DNA of 48,557 nucleotides, taken from the NCBI GenBank assembly GCA_016929635.1, contig JAFGIL010000058.1, positions 1-48,557 of the forward strand, written 5' to 3'. Of this stretch, positions 33,341 through 42,499 are shown piece after piece (positions within the stretch are counted from its first letter, which is position 1; each line of letters starts with the position of its first letter). The notes under the pieces are model-generated. The model did no database searches and was not told the origin of the DNA. It saw only the letters and a program-made list of their open reading frames with translations. The stretch comes from Endomicrobiales bacterium (GTDB taxonomy: Bacteria > Elusimicrobiota > Endomicrobiia > Endomicrobiales > JAFGIL01). The position numbers were made by a program, and so were the translations under genes.

Positions 33341-34295
33341 TGCCCATTCCTTTCATTCCTAATGCTAATCCGAGTTCATTCAGTTTATCTTTTATCTCAT
33401 TCATCGAACGTTTTCCGCAATTTTTATATGATAATATTTCTTCTTCCTGCTTAATCACCAAATCACCTATGGTTTTAAGCCCGGCAGCCATAAGCGCGTT
33501 TGCTGAACGGACAGATAAATCCATTATAGTTAAAGGCTGTGTAAGTAGTTCTTTAAGCTTTTCGTCTTCCACTTCCTTCTCGGTTACTTTTTCCGGTTCG
33601 GGTTCAGGCCCCGTAAAAATACTTAATGTATCCTTTAATATTTTAGCAGAATAGGCCAAAGCATCAGAAGGAGACACGGATCCATCCGTCCATATTTCCA
33701 ATATCAACTTGTCATAATCTGTGATTTGCTCAACCCTTGTATTCTCGACTTCATAATTTACCTTTAAAATAGGCGAAAAAAGAGAATCCAGAAATATAGT
33801 ATTTGTCGAATGCTTCTCCGATGCATTTTCTGATTCTAAAACATAGCCCTTCCCGCGATTGACTTCCAGCTCCATGTCCAGATCTGCGCCAAAGTCCAGC
33901 GTTGCAATCGGCTGGTCCGGATTGAGTATTTCTATATTTGGGTTCGCTTCGATATCCTTGGCAAAGACTATTCCTTCCTTTTTTATCTTCAAATAAAGCT
34001 TCTCAGGTCCGGGCGTATACATTTTTAATCTTATCTTCTTTAAGTTCAATAATATATTAGCCACATCTTCTTTGCTTCCTTTAAGGATCGCAAACTCATG
34101 CAATGCACCTTTTATCCTGACCGATGTTATAGCCGCTCCCTCCAGGCTGGATAATAAAATCCTCCTTAAAGCATTTCCTATTGTATGACCGTAACCCCTG
34201 TCAAAGGGTTCGGCTATAAAGCGTCCATATTCAGGGGTTGATGTCTTTTCATCCAGAGCAAGTCTTCTTAATTTTCCTAAATCTGATATTTTCAT
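33333..34295 (-). CDS. rpoA: DNA-directed RNA polymerase subunit alpha
   Basis: The protein of about 320 residues has the N-terminal dimerisation domain (FIAEPFDRGYGHTIGNALRRILLSSLEGAAI) and the C-terminal helix-hairpin-helix domain (LSVRSANALMAAGLKTIGDLV) that contacts UP elements and activators. I start at the ATG at 34293-34295 (MKISDLGK) because AGGAGG lies ten bases upstream. An upstream in-frame start at 34343 would add 16 residues that the family does not have. rplQ overlaps its end. Confidence 0.96.
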   Translation of the reverse strand: MKISDLGKLRRLALDEKTSTPEYGRFIAEPFDRGYGHTIGNALRRILLSSLEGAAITSVRIKGALHEFAILKGSKEDVANILLNLKKIRLKMYTPGPEKLYLKIKKEGIVFAKDIEANPNIEILNPDQPIATLDFGADLDMELEVNRGKGYVLESENASEKHSTNTIFLDSLFSPILKVNYEVENTRVEQITDYDKLILEIWTDGSVSPSDALAYSAKILKDTLSIFTGPEPEPEKVTEKEVEDEKLKELLTQPLTIMDLSVRSANALMAAGLKTIGDLVIKQEEEILSYKNCGKRSMNEIKDKLNELGLALGMKGMGND

Positions 34296-34373
34296 TCCTA
34301 AAAACCTCCTAATTTTACTCAGGGCCTTTAATAAGACGGCCAATTTTCATTATATCACAAATGGTTTTATATA

Positions 34374-35003
34374 TTACTTTGAATACAACTCTACTATCAA
34401 CTGACTGTTTATGGGATGAGAAAACTCTCCTCTTTGAGGCACGCTAACAACCACCCCGGTAAGGCTCTGTTTATCAAAATTCAGCCAGGCAGGATATTTA
34501 TCCGTCTGCTCTATAGATTTTTGTACAAAAGTATTACTTTTCGTCTTTTCTTTTATCGTAATTTTATCTTCTATCTTTAATATATATCCCGGTAAATCAA
34601 CTCTTTTGTCATTAACAAGAATATGGCCGTGGTTAACTATTTGCCTTGCCATATTCCTTGACGGGGCTATTCCCAGCCTGTAAACAACATTGTCCAGCCT
34701 CAACTCCAGAAGCTGCAATAAATTATCTCCGGTTAAACCTTTCATTCTATCTGCACGAACAAAATAGTGATGAAACTGTTGCTCGGTTAAGCCATATAAA
34801 CGACGTGCCTTTTGTTTTTCTCTTAACCTTAAAGCATATTCTGACATCTTTTTAGAACGTGATGAACCGCCTTGTTCTCCCGGCGGATTTTTTCCGCGCT
34901 TTGAATCAAAAGAACATTTTGTATTACATCTTTGCCCTTTTAAAAACAGCTTTTCCTTTTCTCTACGGCAAAGCTTGCAAACCGAATCTAAATACCTCGC
35001 CAT
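34374..35003 (-). CDS. rpsD: 30S ribosomal protein S4, zinc-binding form
   Basis: The 209-residue protein has the primary-rRNA-binding S4 fold with the S4 domain LELRLDNVVYRLGIAPSRNMARQIVNHGHILVND. The N-terminus keeps four cysteines (C9, C12, C26, C30: CKLC...CNTKC), the zinc-containing form. In E. coli S4 represses the alpha operon; a possible leader structure lies at 35920-35951. A 78-bp gap separates it from rpoA. Confidence 0.97.
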   Translation of the reverse strand: MARYLDSVCKLCRREKEKLFLKGQRCNTKCSFDSKRGKNPPGEQGGSSRSKKMSEYALRLREKQKARRLYGLTEQQFHHYFVRADRMKGLTGDNLLQLLELRLDNVVYRLGIAPSRNMARQIVNHGHILVNDKRVDLPGYILKIEDKITIKEKTKSNTFVQKSIEQTDKYPAWLNFDKQSLTGVVVSVPQRGEFSHPINSQLIVELYSK

Positions 35004-35022
35004 CTTTTTTCAAACCTCCAAT

Positions 35023-35430
35023 TTAAACGCGCCTGGGTTTAGGCGGCCTGCAACCATCATGTGGTACAGGAGTAATATCCCTGATTGAAACTATGCTTAA
35101 TCCTGCTGCCTGCAATCCTCTTATTGCTGTTTCCCGTCCGGGGCCAGGCCCTTTTACCAAAACTGAAACTTGTTTTACGCCGTAATCAAGTGCTTTTCTT
35201 GCAACATTTGCCGCTGTCATCTGAGCTGCAAACGGCGTGCCTTTTTTAGTTCCTTTAAATCCCGTGCCTCCGGCCGAAGACCAGACTATTGTCTTGCCTT
35301 TTTCGTCTGTTACAGTAATAATCGTATTATTGAAAGAAGACTGGACATAAGCTTTTGCCACTCCTCCGGCAAACCTTAGTTTCTTTTTCTTTTTAACAAC
35401 TGCTGGTTTTTTCTCTTTCTCTTGAGTCAT
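35023..35430 (-). CDS. rpsK: 30S ribosomal protein S11
   Basis: The 135-residue protein has a Lys-rich N-terminus, [39 protein letters not shown], and the conserved ending [17 protein letters not shown]11 forms part of the platform near the mRNA exit. It lies between rpsM and rpsD in the usual alpha-operon order. Confidence 0.97.
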   Translation of the reverse strand: MTQEKEKKPAVVKKKKKLRFAGGVAKAYVQSSFNNTIITVTDEKGKTIVWSSAGGTGFKGTKKGTPFAAQMTAANVARKALDYGVKQVSVLVKGPGPGRETAIRGLQAAGLSIVSIRDITPVPHDGCRPPKPRRV

Positions 35431-35463
35431 TAATTAAATCCTCCAAAAATCAACTATATAATA

Positions 35464-35868
35464 CTACTCTGTTTTTTCTGTCGGTAACTTTTTAGTTACT
35501 GCTGCTTTTACCGAGCCCACTGTCTTGCGTTTTCCGCGTTTAGTACGTGCGTTAGTCCGGGTTCTTTGCCCGCGAACCGGTAAATTCCTTCTATGCCTGT
35601 AACCGCGATAAGAACCGATATTAGTCAGCCTTTTAATGTTTTCCTGAACTTCTCTCCTTAAATCGCCTTCTACTTTAAAATTTTTTGCGATAATAGTATT
35701 AAGCTTACCAACCTCTTCTTCTGAAAGGTTCTTTACGCGTTTTGCCGGGTCGATCTGAGCGTCATTAACTATTCTGCTTGCCAGAAAACGCCCTATCCCG
35801 TATATGTAGCTTAACGCTATATCAACTCTTTTTTCTTTAGGTAAATCCACTCCTGATACTCGAGCCAT
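35464..35868 (-). CDS. rpsM: 30S ribosomal protein S13
   Basis: The 134-residue protein starts [26 protein letters not shown] and has [25 protein letters not shown] near its end, which contacts tRNA in the P site. A short C-terminal extension follows. It is preceded by an unusually long (113-bp) gap after rpmJ containing a hairpin. An AGG-rich ribosome site precedes the ATG. Confidence 0.97.
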   Translation of the reverse strand: MARVSGVDLPKEKRVDIALSYIYGIGRFLASRIVNDAQIDPAKRVKNLSEEEVGKLNTIIAKNFKVEGDLRREVQENIKRLTNIGSYRGYRHRRNLPVRGQRTRTNARTKRGKRKTVGSVKAAVTKKLPTEKTE

Positions 35869-35919
35869 ACTAAAACCTCCGATTATTGGTTGCGGTTATG
35901 ATGCCTGTTTTGTTATATG

Positions 35920-35951
35920 GTTACGGCAACGTAGCTTCTCGTTACCGTTAC
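35920..35951 (-). promoter_or_regulatory. Imperfect hairpin in the rpmJ-rpsM gap, possible alpha-operon leader
   Basis: GTTACGGCAACG (35920-35931) and CGTTACCGTTAC (35940-35951) can pair at 10 of 12 positions around an 8-base loop. It sits about 50 bp upstream of rpsM, where S4-responsive leaders occur in E. coli and Bacillus. I cannot fold a pseudoknot by eye, so an r-protein binding role is only a suggestion. Confidence 0.35.
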
Positions 35952-35981
35952 GGGCTTCGTTACCCTAACCTTTGTACAGTT

Positions 35982-36095
35982 TTAACCCTGTCTTTGTTTG
36001 TGCCTTGGATCATCACATATTACACGAACTACGCCTTTTCTCTTTACTACCTTGCACTTTTTGCATATTGGTTTTACTGATGTTCTTACTTTCAC
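35982..36095 (-). CDS. rpmJ: 50S ribosomal protein L36
   Basis: The 37-residue protein reads [17 protein letters not shown], then [20 protein letters not shown]. The cysteines (C11, C14, C27) and H32 form the zinc site of the C+ type L36. The start is GTG (36093-36095) with GGAGG nine bases upstream. Its position between infA and rpsM is the classical one. The gap to infA contains a near-duplicate of this translation start. Confidence 0.95.
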   Translation of the reverse strand: MKVRTSVKPICKKCKVVKRKGVVRVICDDPRHKQRQG

Positions 36096-36197
36096 CCAGC
36101 CCTTCCTCCAAAAATTATATTTCCCGAAATAAAAATATTATATTATCACCCAGCTCCGGTTACCCTAAATAAATACTTTAGGAAGGACTGGATTCAT

Positions 36198-36416
36198 TTA
36201 TTTTTCCCTGTAAATTATTCTTCCTCTTGTTAAATCATACGGAGAAAGCTCAACCTTTACCTTGTCTCCGGGTAAAATCTTTATATAATGCATCCTCATC
36301 TTGCCGCAGATATGCGCCAATACTTTGTGTCCGCCTTCAATTTCAACACGAAACATGGCGTTTGGCAACGCTTCAATTATTTTACCTTCAACTGTTATTT
36401 TTTCTTCTTTTGCCAT
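36198..36416 (-). CDS. infA: Translation initiation factor IF-1
   Basis: The 72-residue OB-fold protein starts [25 protein letters not shown] and ends [16 protein letters not shown], full length for the family. It binds the 30S A site during initiation. It is 22 bp after map and 102 bp before rpmJ. Confidence 0.97.
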   Translation of the reverse strand: MAKEEKITVEGKIIEALPNAMFRVEIEGGHKVLAHICGKMRMHYIKILPGDKVKVELSPYDLTRGRIIYREK

Positions 36417-36438
36417 TCTTTTCTCTAAAAACCTTAAA

Positions 36439-37284
36439 TTATATTCTTGTTAAAACCTCACATCCCTTCTCTGTTATAGCTACCATGTGTTCAAAATGCG
36501 CGCAAAGCCTGCCATCGGAAGTCACTACGGTCCAGCCGTCATCCAATGTCTTTACCTTCCAGTCCCCCGCGTTCACCATGGGTTCTATTGCAAGTACCAT
36601 TCCGGGCATAAGACGAATCCCGGTATTTGCTTCGCCAAAATTAGGTATCTGCGGATCTTCGTGAAGTTTGCGGCCTATCCCGTGACCGACATAATCCCTG
36701 ACAACGGAATATCCCGATTTTTCAACAAAACTCTGAATCGCCCATGAAACATCGCCCAAACGATTATCCGGCCTTACTTTTTCAATAGCTTTATCTAACG
36801 CCTGTCTTGTTATTTCTATTAATCTTTTTGCTTCGGCTGAAATTTCCCCTACCCCGCAAGTAATCGCCGCATCCCCGTAAAAACCATGATGGAACACTCC
36901 GATGTCTATGCTTACCAGGTCGCCTTCTTTTATAATCCTGTCAGCCTTGGGAATTCCGTGCACCAGCTCATTATTTATGGAAATACATGTAGATGACGGA
37001 TATCCTCTGTATCCCAGAAAAGCCGGCTTCATACCCATCCGGTCTATCTCCTTAAATGCTAAATCATCCAGGTGTTTGGTAGAGATTCCCGGTTTCAGGC
37101 TTTCCTGAAGTTTCTTTAATATTTTAGGGACTGCCTGAGCCACTTCTTTCATCAGCCTAATCTCAGAAACTGTTTTCAGCTCAATAGGCTGTTTTTCCGA
37201 AATACCGGCCCCTTTTTCTTTTTCATATGATAAATTGCTGCTATTTTTCTTCGATAACCGCACAGATATTCTTGAAAACCTCAT
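36439..37284 (-). CDS. map: Type I methionine aminopeptidase
   Basis: The enzyme has the metal ligands of the family: SIDIGV and [10 protein letters not shown] aspartates, [16 protein letters not shown] with the catalytic His, and the Glu residues in [10 protein letters not shown] and HFEHMVAIT. It removes initiator Met from nascent proteins. Homologues begin close to IELKT, equivalent to residue 34 here, but no ATG, GTG or TTG occurs between the adk stop and that point. Either the gene starts inside adk (44-nt overlap from this ATG, or a GTG at codon 8), or a rare codon such as ATT after AAGGGG is used. Confidence 0.93.
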   Translation of the reverse strand: MRFSRISVRLSKKNSSNLSYEKEKGAGISEKQPIELKTVSEIRLMKEVAQAVPKILKKLQESLKPGISTKHLDDLAFKEIDRMGMKPAFLGYRGYPSSTCISINNELVHGIPKADRIIKEGDLVSIDIGVFHHGFYGDAAITCGVGEISAEAKRLIEITRQALDKAIEKVRPDNRLGDVSWAIQSFVEKSGYSVVRDYVGHGIGRKLHEDPQIPNFGEANTGIRLMPGMVLAIEPMVNAGDWKVKTLDDGWTVVTSDGRLCAHFEHMVAITEKGCEVLTRI

Positions 37285-37891
37285 TTATGGATTTTGCGCC
37301 ATCTATTTTGACTAGAATCTTCGTTTTGGAATAATACTCAATCAACGGTTCCGTTTGATCTCTGTAAACTTTCAATCTCTGTTTTATTGTTTCGGGATTA
37401 TCATCAGCACGCTGCACAAGCTCACCCGAGCAATTATCGCATATTTCTCCGTTCTTAGGAGGCTGGGTAATGAGATTATAGTTAGCCCCGCAGCTCTTGC
37501 ATACCCTCCTGGAAGACAGGCGGCTCACCACCTCTTCTTCGCTCAGGTCAAGGGAAAGAGCTTTGTCAATTTTCCTGTTTTCCTTTAACAGAACCTTGTC
37601 AAGATTTTCCGCCTGAACCAAGGTCCTCGGAAAACCGTCTAAAAGAAAACCTTTCTGACAGTCAGGCCTTACTATTCTTTCTTTAACTATCTCTACTACC
37701 AAATCATCCGGGACAAGTGCGCCGGAAGACATATAACTCTGCAGCTTCTTGCCTAAATCCGATCCACTTTTTGATGTTTCGCGGAAAATGTCTCCCGTTG
37801 AAACATGCTGAATATTATATTTTTTAGCTATCTTTTTTGCCTGAGTCCCTTTGCCAGCACCTGGAGGACCGAGTATTATTAAATTCATCAT
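37241..37891 (-). CDS. adk: Adenylate kinase, zinc-lid form
   Basis: The 216-residue enzyme has the P loop GPPGAGKGT, STGDIFRE, the LDGFPRT motif, and a LID domain with CKSCGANYN...CDNCSG (four Cys) that binds zinc, followed by QRADDNPETIKQRL. It catalyses ATP + AMP = 2 ADP. Two adjacent ATGs start the frame, with no clear ribosome site. The secY-adk-map-infA order is typical. Confidence 0.96.
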   Translation of the reverse strand: MMNLIILGPPGAGKGTQAKKIAKKYNIQHVSTGDIFRETSKSGSDLGKKLQSYMSSGALVPDDLVVEIVKERIVRPDCQKGFLLDGFPRTLVQAENLDKVLLKENRKIDKALSLDLSEEEVVSRLSSRRVCKSCGANYNLITQPPKNGEICDNCSGELVQRADDNPETIKQRLKVYRDQTEPLIEYYSKTKILVKIDGAKSINEVFKNICAVIEEK

Positions 37892-37913
37892 CAGTATTCG
37901 AATTATGTACCTA

Positions 37914-39242
37914 TTATTTTATATTAAACCAGCGGCCTTTGACGCGCCCGTCTTTCATAAACCCGTCATAATGGCGCATTATCAAATGGGACTCAATCTG
38001 CCCGATGGTGTCCAACGCGACTCCTACTACTATTAAAAGAGCTGTTCCTCCAAAGAAAAAAGGCGCATTAAGCCAACTTCTTAAATAGTCGGGAAGAACT
38101 GCTATTGATGCAACAAATAATGCCCCTCCCAAAGTGATACGCTCAAGGACTTTCTGTATATAGTTTGATGTCGGCTCTCCGGGACGTATTCCGGGGATAA
38201 ACCCTCCCCATTTTTTCATATTCTCAGCCAGCTCTTTAGGATTAAATGCAACGGAATTGTAAAAATAACAGAAAAATATTATAAGGCCTGCATAAACGAC
38301 CTGATAAAGCAAAGAACCATGCCTGAACCATCCACTTATAATTTTCGACCATCCTGCGTCAGGAAAAAACTGTGCTATTGTCAAAGGTGCAGACAACAGG
38401 GATATCGCAAATATTACAGCTATAACTCCCGACTGGTCAACCTTTAAAGGCAAAAACGTGCTTGCGCCTCCGTACATTTTACGTCCGATAATTCTTTTTG
38501 CGTACTGGACAGGTATCTTGCGCTGTGCTGTCTCAACCCATACAACAAGGGCAGTTATTACCAGAACTATTCCTGTAAGCAACAAAACCGTTAACAATGA
38601 AAGCTCTTCAAGACGCAGAAGCCGTATCAAGTCTTTTATAGCTGCGGGAAGCCTGTCTACAATTCCCGCAAATATGATCAATGATATACCGTTTCCCACA
38701 CCCTGTTCCGTAATCTGCTCTCCGAGCCACATAATGAACACTGTTCCAGTAACTAATGTCATTACAGTTAACGCAGTCCATGCAGTCGTCGGATTGTTAA
38801 CTATAGGAATACCTGCAGGCGTAGGCATCTTGCTTATGGCCATGGTAAGCCCGAAAGACTGTATTGAACCCAAAATCAACGTTGCATATCTTGTTATCTG
38901 GGTAATCTTCTTTCTTCCTAACTCGCCTTCTTTGGCCAAACGGTCTAAATATGGTATTACATGCGCGCCCTGTAAAAGGCTCATGATGATTGAAGCATTG
39001 ATGTACGGCATTATTCCCATTGAAAAAATTGAAAGCCTGTTCAGCGCTCCTCCGGAAAACATATCCAAGAACCCAAGCAGTGAATTTCTGTGAGCATCGA
39101 ACAAAGAACGTAAAGCAGCAGCGTTTACTCCCGGAATAGGAATAGCTGCCCCGAGCCTGTAAGCAGCAAGAATTCCCAAGGTAAATAAAACCCTTTTCTT
39201 CAATTCAGGAATCTTAAAAATATCGCCAAAAGATTTAAGCAT
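37914..39242 (-). CDS. secY: Preprotein translocase subunit SecY
   Basis: The 442-residue protein has ten predicted membrane helices, the plug region GALNRLSIFSMGIMPYINASIIM, and conserved loops QRKIPVQYAKR (cytosolic C4) and FIPGIRPGEPTSNYI (C5) that contact the ribosome and SecA. It forms the protein-conducting channel. It follows rplO by 10 bp. Confidence 0.97.
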   Translation of the reverse strand: MLKSFGDIFKIPELKKRVLFTLGILAAYRLGAAIPIPGVNAAALRSLFDAHRNSLLGFLDMFSGGALNRLSIFSMGIMPYINASIIMSLLQGAHVIPYLDRLAKEGELGRKKITQITRYATLILGSIQSFGLTMAISKMPTPAGIPIVNNPTTAWTALTVMTLVTGTVFIMWLGEQITEQGVGNGISLIIFAGIVDRLPAAIKDLIRLLRLEELSLLTVLLLTGIVLVITALVVWVETAQRKIPVQYAKRIIGRKMYGGASTFLPLKVDQSGVIAVIFAISLLSAPLTIAQFFPDAGWSKIISGWFRHGSLLYQVVYAGLIIFFCYFYNSVAFNPKELAENMKKWGGFIPGIRPGEPTSNYIQKVLERITLGGALFVASIAVLPDYLRSWLNAPFFFGGTALLIVVGVALDTIGQIESHLIMRHYDGFMKDGRVKGRWFNIK

Positions 39243-39252
39243 ATTACTCTCT

Positions 39253-39762
39253 TTATTTTTTAGTTTCTGCCGTTCCGCCGGCAGCTTTAATTTTCTCTAT
39301 AGCCTGTTTTGAAAATGCTTCGGTTTTAACTGTCAATGCCTTCTTAATTTCACCGTCACCGAGTACTTTGACGGGCCAGTCTTTCTTTATCAATCCCTTT
39401 TCCCTCAGTTTATCGGAAGTAACCTCAGCGCCGGAATCAAAACATGCATCCAGGGTTTCAACGTTAATTACAGCATAAGGCTGTCTGAATTTATTTGTAA
39501 AACCTCTTTTGGGTATTCTTCGCAATAACGGCATCTGCCCGCCTTCAAACCCGATCATCTTTCCGTCGCCCGATCGGCATTTTTGTCCTCTCATGCCGCG
39601 GGTAGAAGTCCCACCGTGCCCCGAACCTTCACCGCGCCCTACGATTTTTTTTCTATGTTTAGCCCCAAAAGCAGGCTTCAGGTTGTTTAAACCGTTTAAG
39701 TTAACAACTATATCACTGCCCTTGGTTTCTTTTTTTCGAGATTTCCGTGATTTGACTACCAT
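39253..39762 (-). CDS. rplO: 50S ribosomal protein L15
   Basis: The 169-residue protein has the L15 block [20 protein letters not shown] with [20 protein letters not shown] and [16 protein letters not shown]. The first 20 residues (lysine-rich) extend beyond the usual start, but AAAGGAG before this ATG supports it. It follows rpsE directly: rpmD (L30), usually between them, is absent. Confidence 0.96.
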   Translation of the reverse strand: MVVKSRKSRKKETKGSDIVVNLNGLNNLKPAFGAKHRKKIVGRGEGSGHGGTSTRGMRGQKCRSGDGKMIGFEGGQMPLLRRIPKRGFTNKFRQPYAVINVETLDACFDSGAEVTSDKLREKGLIKKDWPVKVLGDGEIKKALTVKTEAFSKQAIEKIKAAGGTAETKK

Positions 39763-39794
39763 GAACTTATCTCCTTTAATTCAACTAAAACCAA

Positions 39795-40307
39795 TTATAT
39801 CTCACTGACATCTTTATTTCTGATTTTCGCCACTTCTTCTTTTGTACGTAAAGATTTCAATGCTTCAATTGTAGCATACACTACATTAAAAGGATTTGCA
39901 GAACGCAGCGATTTGGTCAGGATATCCTTAATTCCGCAAGCTTCAAGAACCGCCCTGACAGGGCCGCCAGCTATAACTCCGGTTCCCGGTGCTGCGGGCC
40001 TTAAATAGACACGGCCTGCGCCTGACTCTCCTATAATTTCATGCGGAATTGTAGCATCAACCATAGGAACATGAACCATGTTTTTACGGGCTTTTGAACT
40101 TGCTTTTTGGATTGCAGCCTGGACTTCCTTTGCTTTACCTAACGCACATCCGACGTTGCCCTGCTCATCACCCACAACTACCAGGGCATTAAACGAAAAA
40201 CGTTTTCCGCCCTTAACAACTTTCGTTACGCGGTTTACAGCGACAACAGTCTCTTTGCTTATCCCGGCATTACTGCCTTCTGATTGTAAGCTTGCTTCTT
40301 CTAACAA
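39795..40307 (-). CDS. rpsE: 30S ribosomal protein S5
   Basis: The 170-residue protein has the double-stranded RNA-binding region [19 protein letters not shown], the loop [13 protein letters not shown] and the C-terminal [24 protein letters not shown]5 supports decoding accuracy and helicase activity at the mRNA entry. It follows rplR by 34 bp. Confidence 0.97.
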   Translation of the reverse strand: MLEEASLQSEGSNAGISKETVVAVNRVTKVVKGGKRFSFNALVVVGDEQGNVGCALGKAKEVQAAIQKASSKARKNMVHVPMVDATIPHEIIGESGAGRVYLRPAAPGTGVIAGGPVRAVLEACGIKDILTKSLRSANPFNVVYATIEALKSLRTKEEVAKIRNKDVSEI

Positions 40308-40341
40308 TTAAACCTCCTGCTGATTTACGATTTTATATTAT

Positions 40342-40701
40342 TTAAAATTCAAGTCCCGATTTTCTTGCGGCTTCCGCAAAAGCTTTTATCCTTCCGTGAT
40401 ACAAATACCCGCTTCTGTCAAAAACCACTTTTTTTAATCCTTTTTCTATTGCCTTTTTGGCAATTAAATCTCCCACTGACTGGGCTGCCGTAACAGAATC
40501 TGTTGATTTTACTTTTCCTTTCAGTTCTTTCGATAGAGTTGAAGTAAAAACAAGCGTATTCCCGTTTTCGTCATCAACCAGTTGTGCATATATATGCTTG
40601 TTGCTCTTATAAATGTTAAGCCTCGGGCATTCATTTGTGCCAATAACTTTTTTCCTTATCCGTTTTTTTCGTAACATTAATCTCTTCTCTGCAGTTCTCA
40701 T
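40342..40701 (-). CDS. rplR: 50S ribosomal protein L18
   Basis: The 119-residue protein has a basic N-terminus ([12 protein letters not shown]), [19 protein letters not shown] and the C-terminal [28 protein letters not shown]. It binds 5S rRNA in the central protuberance. The spacing to rplF is 24 bp. Confidence 0.97.
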   Translation of the reverse strand: MRTAEKRLMLRKKRIRKKVIGTNECPRLNIYKSNKHIYAQLVDDENGNTLVFTSTLSKELKGKVKSTDSVTAAQSVGDLIAKKAIEKGLKKVVFDRSGYLYHGRIKAFAEAARKSGLEF

Positions 40702-40725
40702 AAAAACTCCGTTTAATAATTATGC

Positions 40726-41283
40726 TTATTTTGCTCCCATTGCTCCGGCTGCAGCCGCTTTGCCTGCTTTTCTGATTATGTGTTCGCCTACATATTTTAT
40801 GCCTGTAGCTTTATATGGTTCAGGCGGCCTGAATGACCTTATATGGGCAGCTGTTTTACCAACTAAAGTTTTATCCGCTCCGGAAATGGTTATCCTTGTT
40901 GCTTTCTCTACCGTAATCTTGATTCCTTCCGGAACAGGAAAAACCACAGGATGAGAAAAACCCAGCTGTAAATTAAGTTTATTACCTTCAAGCGCAGCTT
41001 TGTACCCCAATCCTGATATCTCTAATTCCTTTTTAAACCCATTAACAACCCCTTCAATGCAATTCTTGACCAACCCCCTGGTTAAACCATGCATCATGTT
41101 GTTTTCAGGGGAGAATTCGGTCATTTCAAAAACAACCTGGTTATTCTCTATCTTTGCATTAATACATAAAGGTATATTCTGGTTTAAAGTGCCTAAGGGG
41201 CCCGTTATTCTTAAAATATGGTCCTTTTTCTCAACTTTAACCTTTTCTGGTATTGGCAACGGCCTTTTTCCTAAACGACTCAT
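40726..41283 (-). CDS. rplF: 50S ribosomal protein L6
   Basis: The 185-residue protein starts MSRLGKRPLPIPEKV and has the two L6 repeats and the conserved FRPPEPYKATGIKYVGEHI motif that contacts 23S rRNA near the sarcin-ricin loop. An Ala/Gly-rich tail ends the protein. Confidence 0.97.
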   Translation of the reverse strand: MSRLGKRPLPIPEKVKVEKKDHILRITGPLGTLNQNIPLCINAKIENNQVVFEMTEFSPENNMMHGLTRGLVKNCIEGVVNGFKKELEISGLGYKAALEGNKLNLQLGFSHPVVFPVPEGIKITVEKATRITISGADKTLVGKTAAHIRSFRPPEPYKATGIKYVGEHIIRKAGKAAAAGAMGAK

Positions 41284-41309
41284 TTTATCAACCTCGTACT
41301 ATTTATATT

Positions 41310-41705
41310 TTACCACACATAACCCAGGATTTCTCCTCCGGTCTTTTCCAGTTTCGCCTGCTTATTTGCCATTATTCCCTTCGATGTGGAAATTATGGCA
41401 ACTCCCATGCCGCCTTCTACTTTCGGCAGCTTCTTATATCCATGAAAAATCCGCAGTCCTGGTCGTGATACCCTTTTAAGTCCCTGCAGAACTTTTTTAC
41501 CCTCTGGAGTGTATTTAAGATAAACGCGGAGAATTCCCTGTTTATAATCCTCGATATTTTTATAGTTTGCAATATATCCTTCTTCTTTCAAAATCCTGGC
41601 AATCTCGACTTTAAGTTTCGATGAAGGAATATCAACTTTCTCCAGCAATTTTGCATTAGCATTTCTAATGCGTGTAAACATATCAGAAATCGGATCTGTA
41701 ATCAT
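41310..41705 (-). CDS. rpsH: 30S ribosomal protein S8
   Basis: The 131-residue protein starts ITDPISDMFTRIRNAN and ends with ISTSKGIMANKQAKLEKTGGEILGYVW, the conserved S8 C-terminus that binds helix 21 of 16S rRNA. In E. coli S8 represses the spc operon through rplE mRNA; I see no obvious mimic here. Confidence 0.97.
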   Translation of the reverse strand: MITDPISDMFTRIRNANAKLLEKVDIPSSKLKVEIARILKEEGYIANYKNIEDYKQGILRVYLKYTPEGKKVLQGLKRVSRPGLRIFHGYKKLPKVEGGMGVAIISTSKGIMANKQAKLEKTGGEILGYVW

Positions 41706-41718
41706 TATATTACCTCTT

Positions 41719-41904
41719 TTACCAGCTTGCTTTTGTTACGCCGGGTATTTCGCCTTTACGTGCCAGTGCACGGAAACAAATTCTGCAAAGACCAAAATCC
41801 CTGATAAAACTCCTTGGCCTTCCGCACAATCTACAGCGGTTTCTGAACCTTGTTGTGAACTTTAACGGTTTTCTCATTTTCACCATTGCAGAAATTGTTG
41901 ACAT
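41719..41904 (-). CDS. rpsN: 30S ribosomal protein S14, zinc-binding (type Z)
   Basis: The 61-residue protein is the short S14 with [20 protein letters not shown], four zinc cysteines, ending [17 protein letters not shown] nine bases before the ATG supports the start. The zinc-independent long form is not present in this window. Confidence 0.97.
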   Translation of the reverse strand: MSTISAMVKMRKPLKFTTRFRNRCRLCGRPRSFIRDFGLCRICFRALARKGEIPGVTKASW

Positions 41905-41928
41905 ATCACAAGTCTCCTTTTTACTCTT

Positions 41929-42483
41929 CTATCTTTTTTTAAACGGCATTCCCATTAAACCTAATAACTCTTTGGCTTCATTATCGCTATTTGCATCTGT
42001 TACAATAGTTATATTCATCCCTCTGGCTTTATCTGATTTTTCAATATTTATTTCAGGAAAAATATACTGTTCGGATAAACCCAGGTTAAAATTACCTCTT
42101 CCGTCAAAAGCATTGGACTCCAGGCCGCGAAAATCCCGGATCCTTGGTATTGCAACGCTTACCAGGCGGTCGAAGAATTCATACATTCTTTCGCTTCTTA
42201 AAGTTACTTTTAATCCTATAGGCATACCTTTTTTCAGCTTAAAGTTCGAAATGGCTTTTTTTGCACGGCGGATCTGGGGCTTTTGACCACAAATAGAACC
42301 AAGCTCACCAGAGGCAATGTCAACTACTTTAATGTTTTCCTTTGCTTCGTTTAAACCGATATTAATCACTATCTTTTTTAATTTCGGAACCTGATGAACG
42401 TTTTTATAATTAAATATCTTCATCATCTCGGGAACCGTAACTTTTGAATATTTTTCTTTTAGTCTTGGAATGTATCCTTTCAT
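41929..42483 (-). CDS. rplE: 50S ribosomal protein L5
   Basis: The 184-residue protein starts with [38 protein letters not shown] and has [20 protein letters not shown] and the C-terminal [28 protein letters not shown]. It binds 5S rRNA and the P-site tRNA. Confidence 0.97.
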   Translation of the reverse strand: MKGYIPRLKEKYSKVTVPEMMKIFNYKNVHQVPKLKKIVINIGLNEAKENIKVVDIASGELGSICGQKPQIRRAKKAISNFKLKKGMPIGLKVTLRSERMYEFFDRLVSVAIPRIRDFRGLESNAFDGRGNFNLGLSEQYIFPEINIEKSDKARGMNITIVTDANSDNEAKELLGLMGMPFKKR

Positions 42484-42499
42484 TTTTTAATCCTGTCTT

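Noticed and set aside
35881-35980. CRISPR-like repeats (GTTAC units)
   Set aside because: The units are too short and irregularly spaced, with no spacers of uniform size and no cas genes in the window.
35972-36172. Plus-strand open frame across the rpmJ region
   Set aside because: It is antisense to rpmJ, which is identified with certainty on the minus strand.
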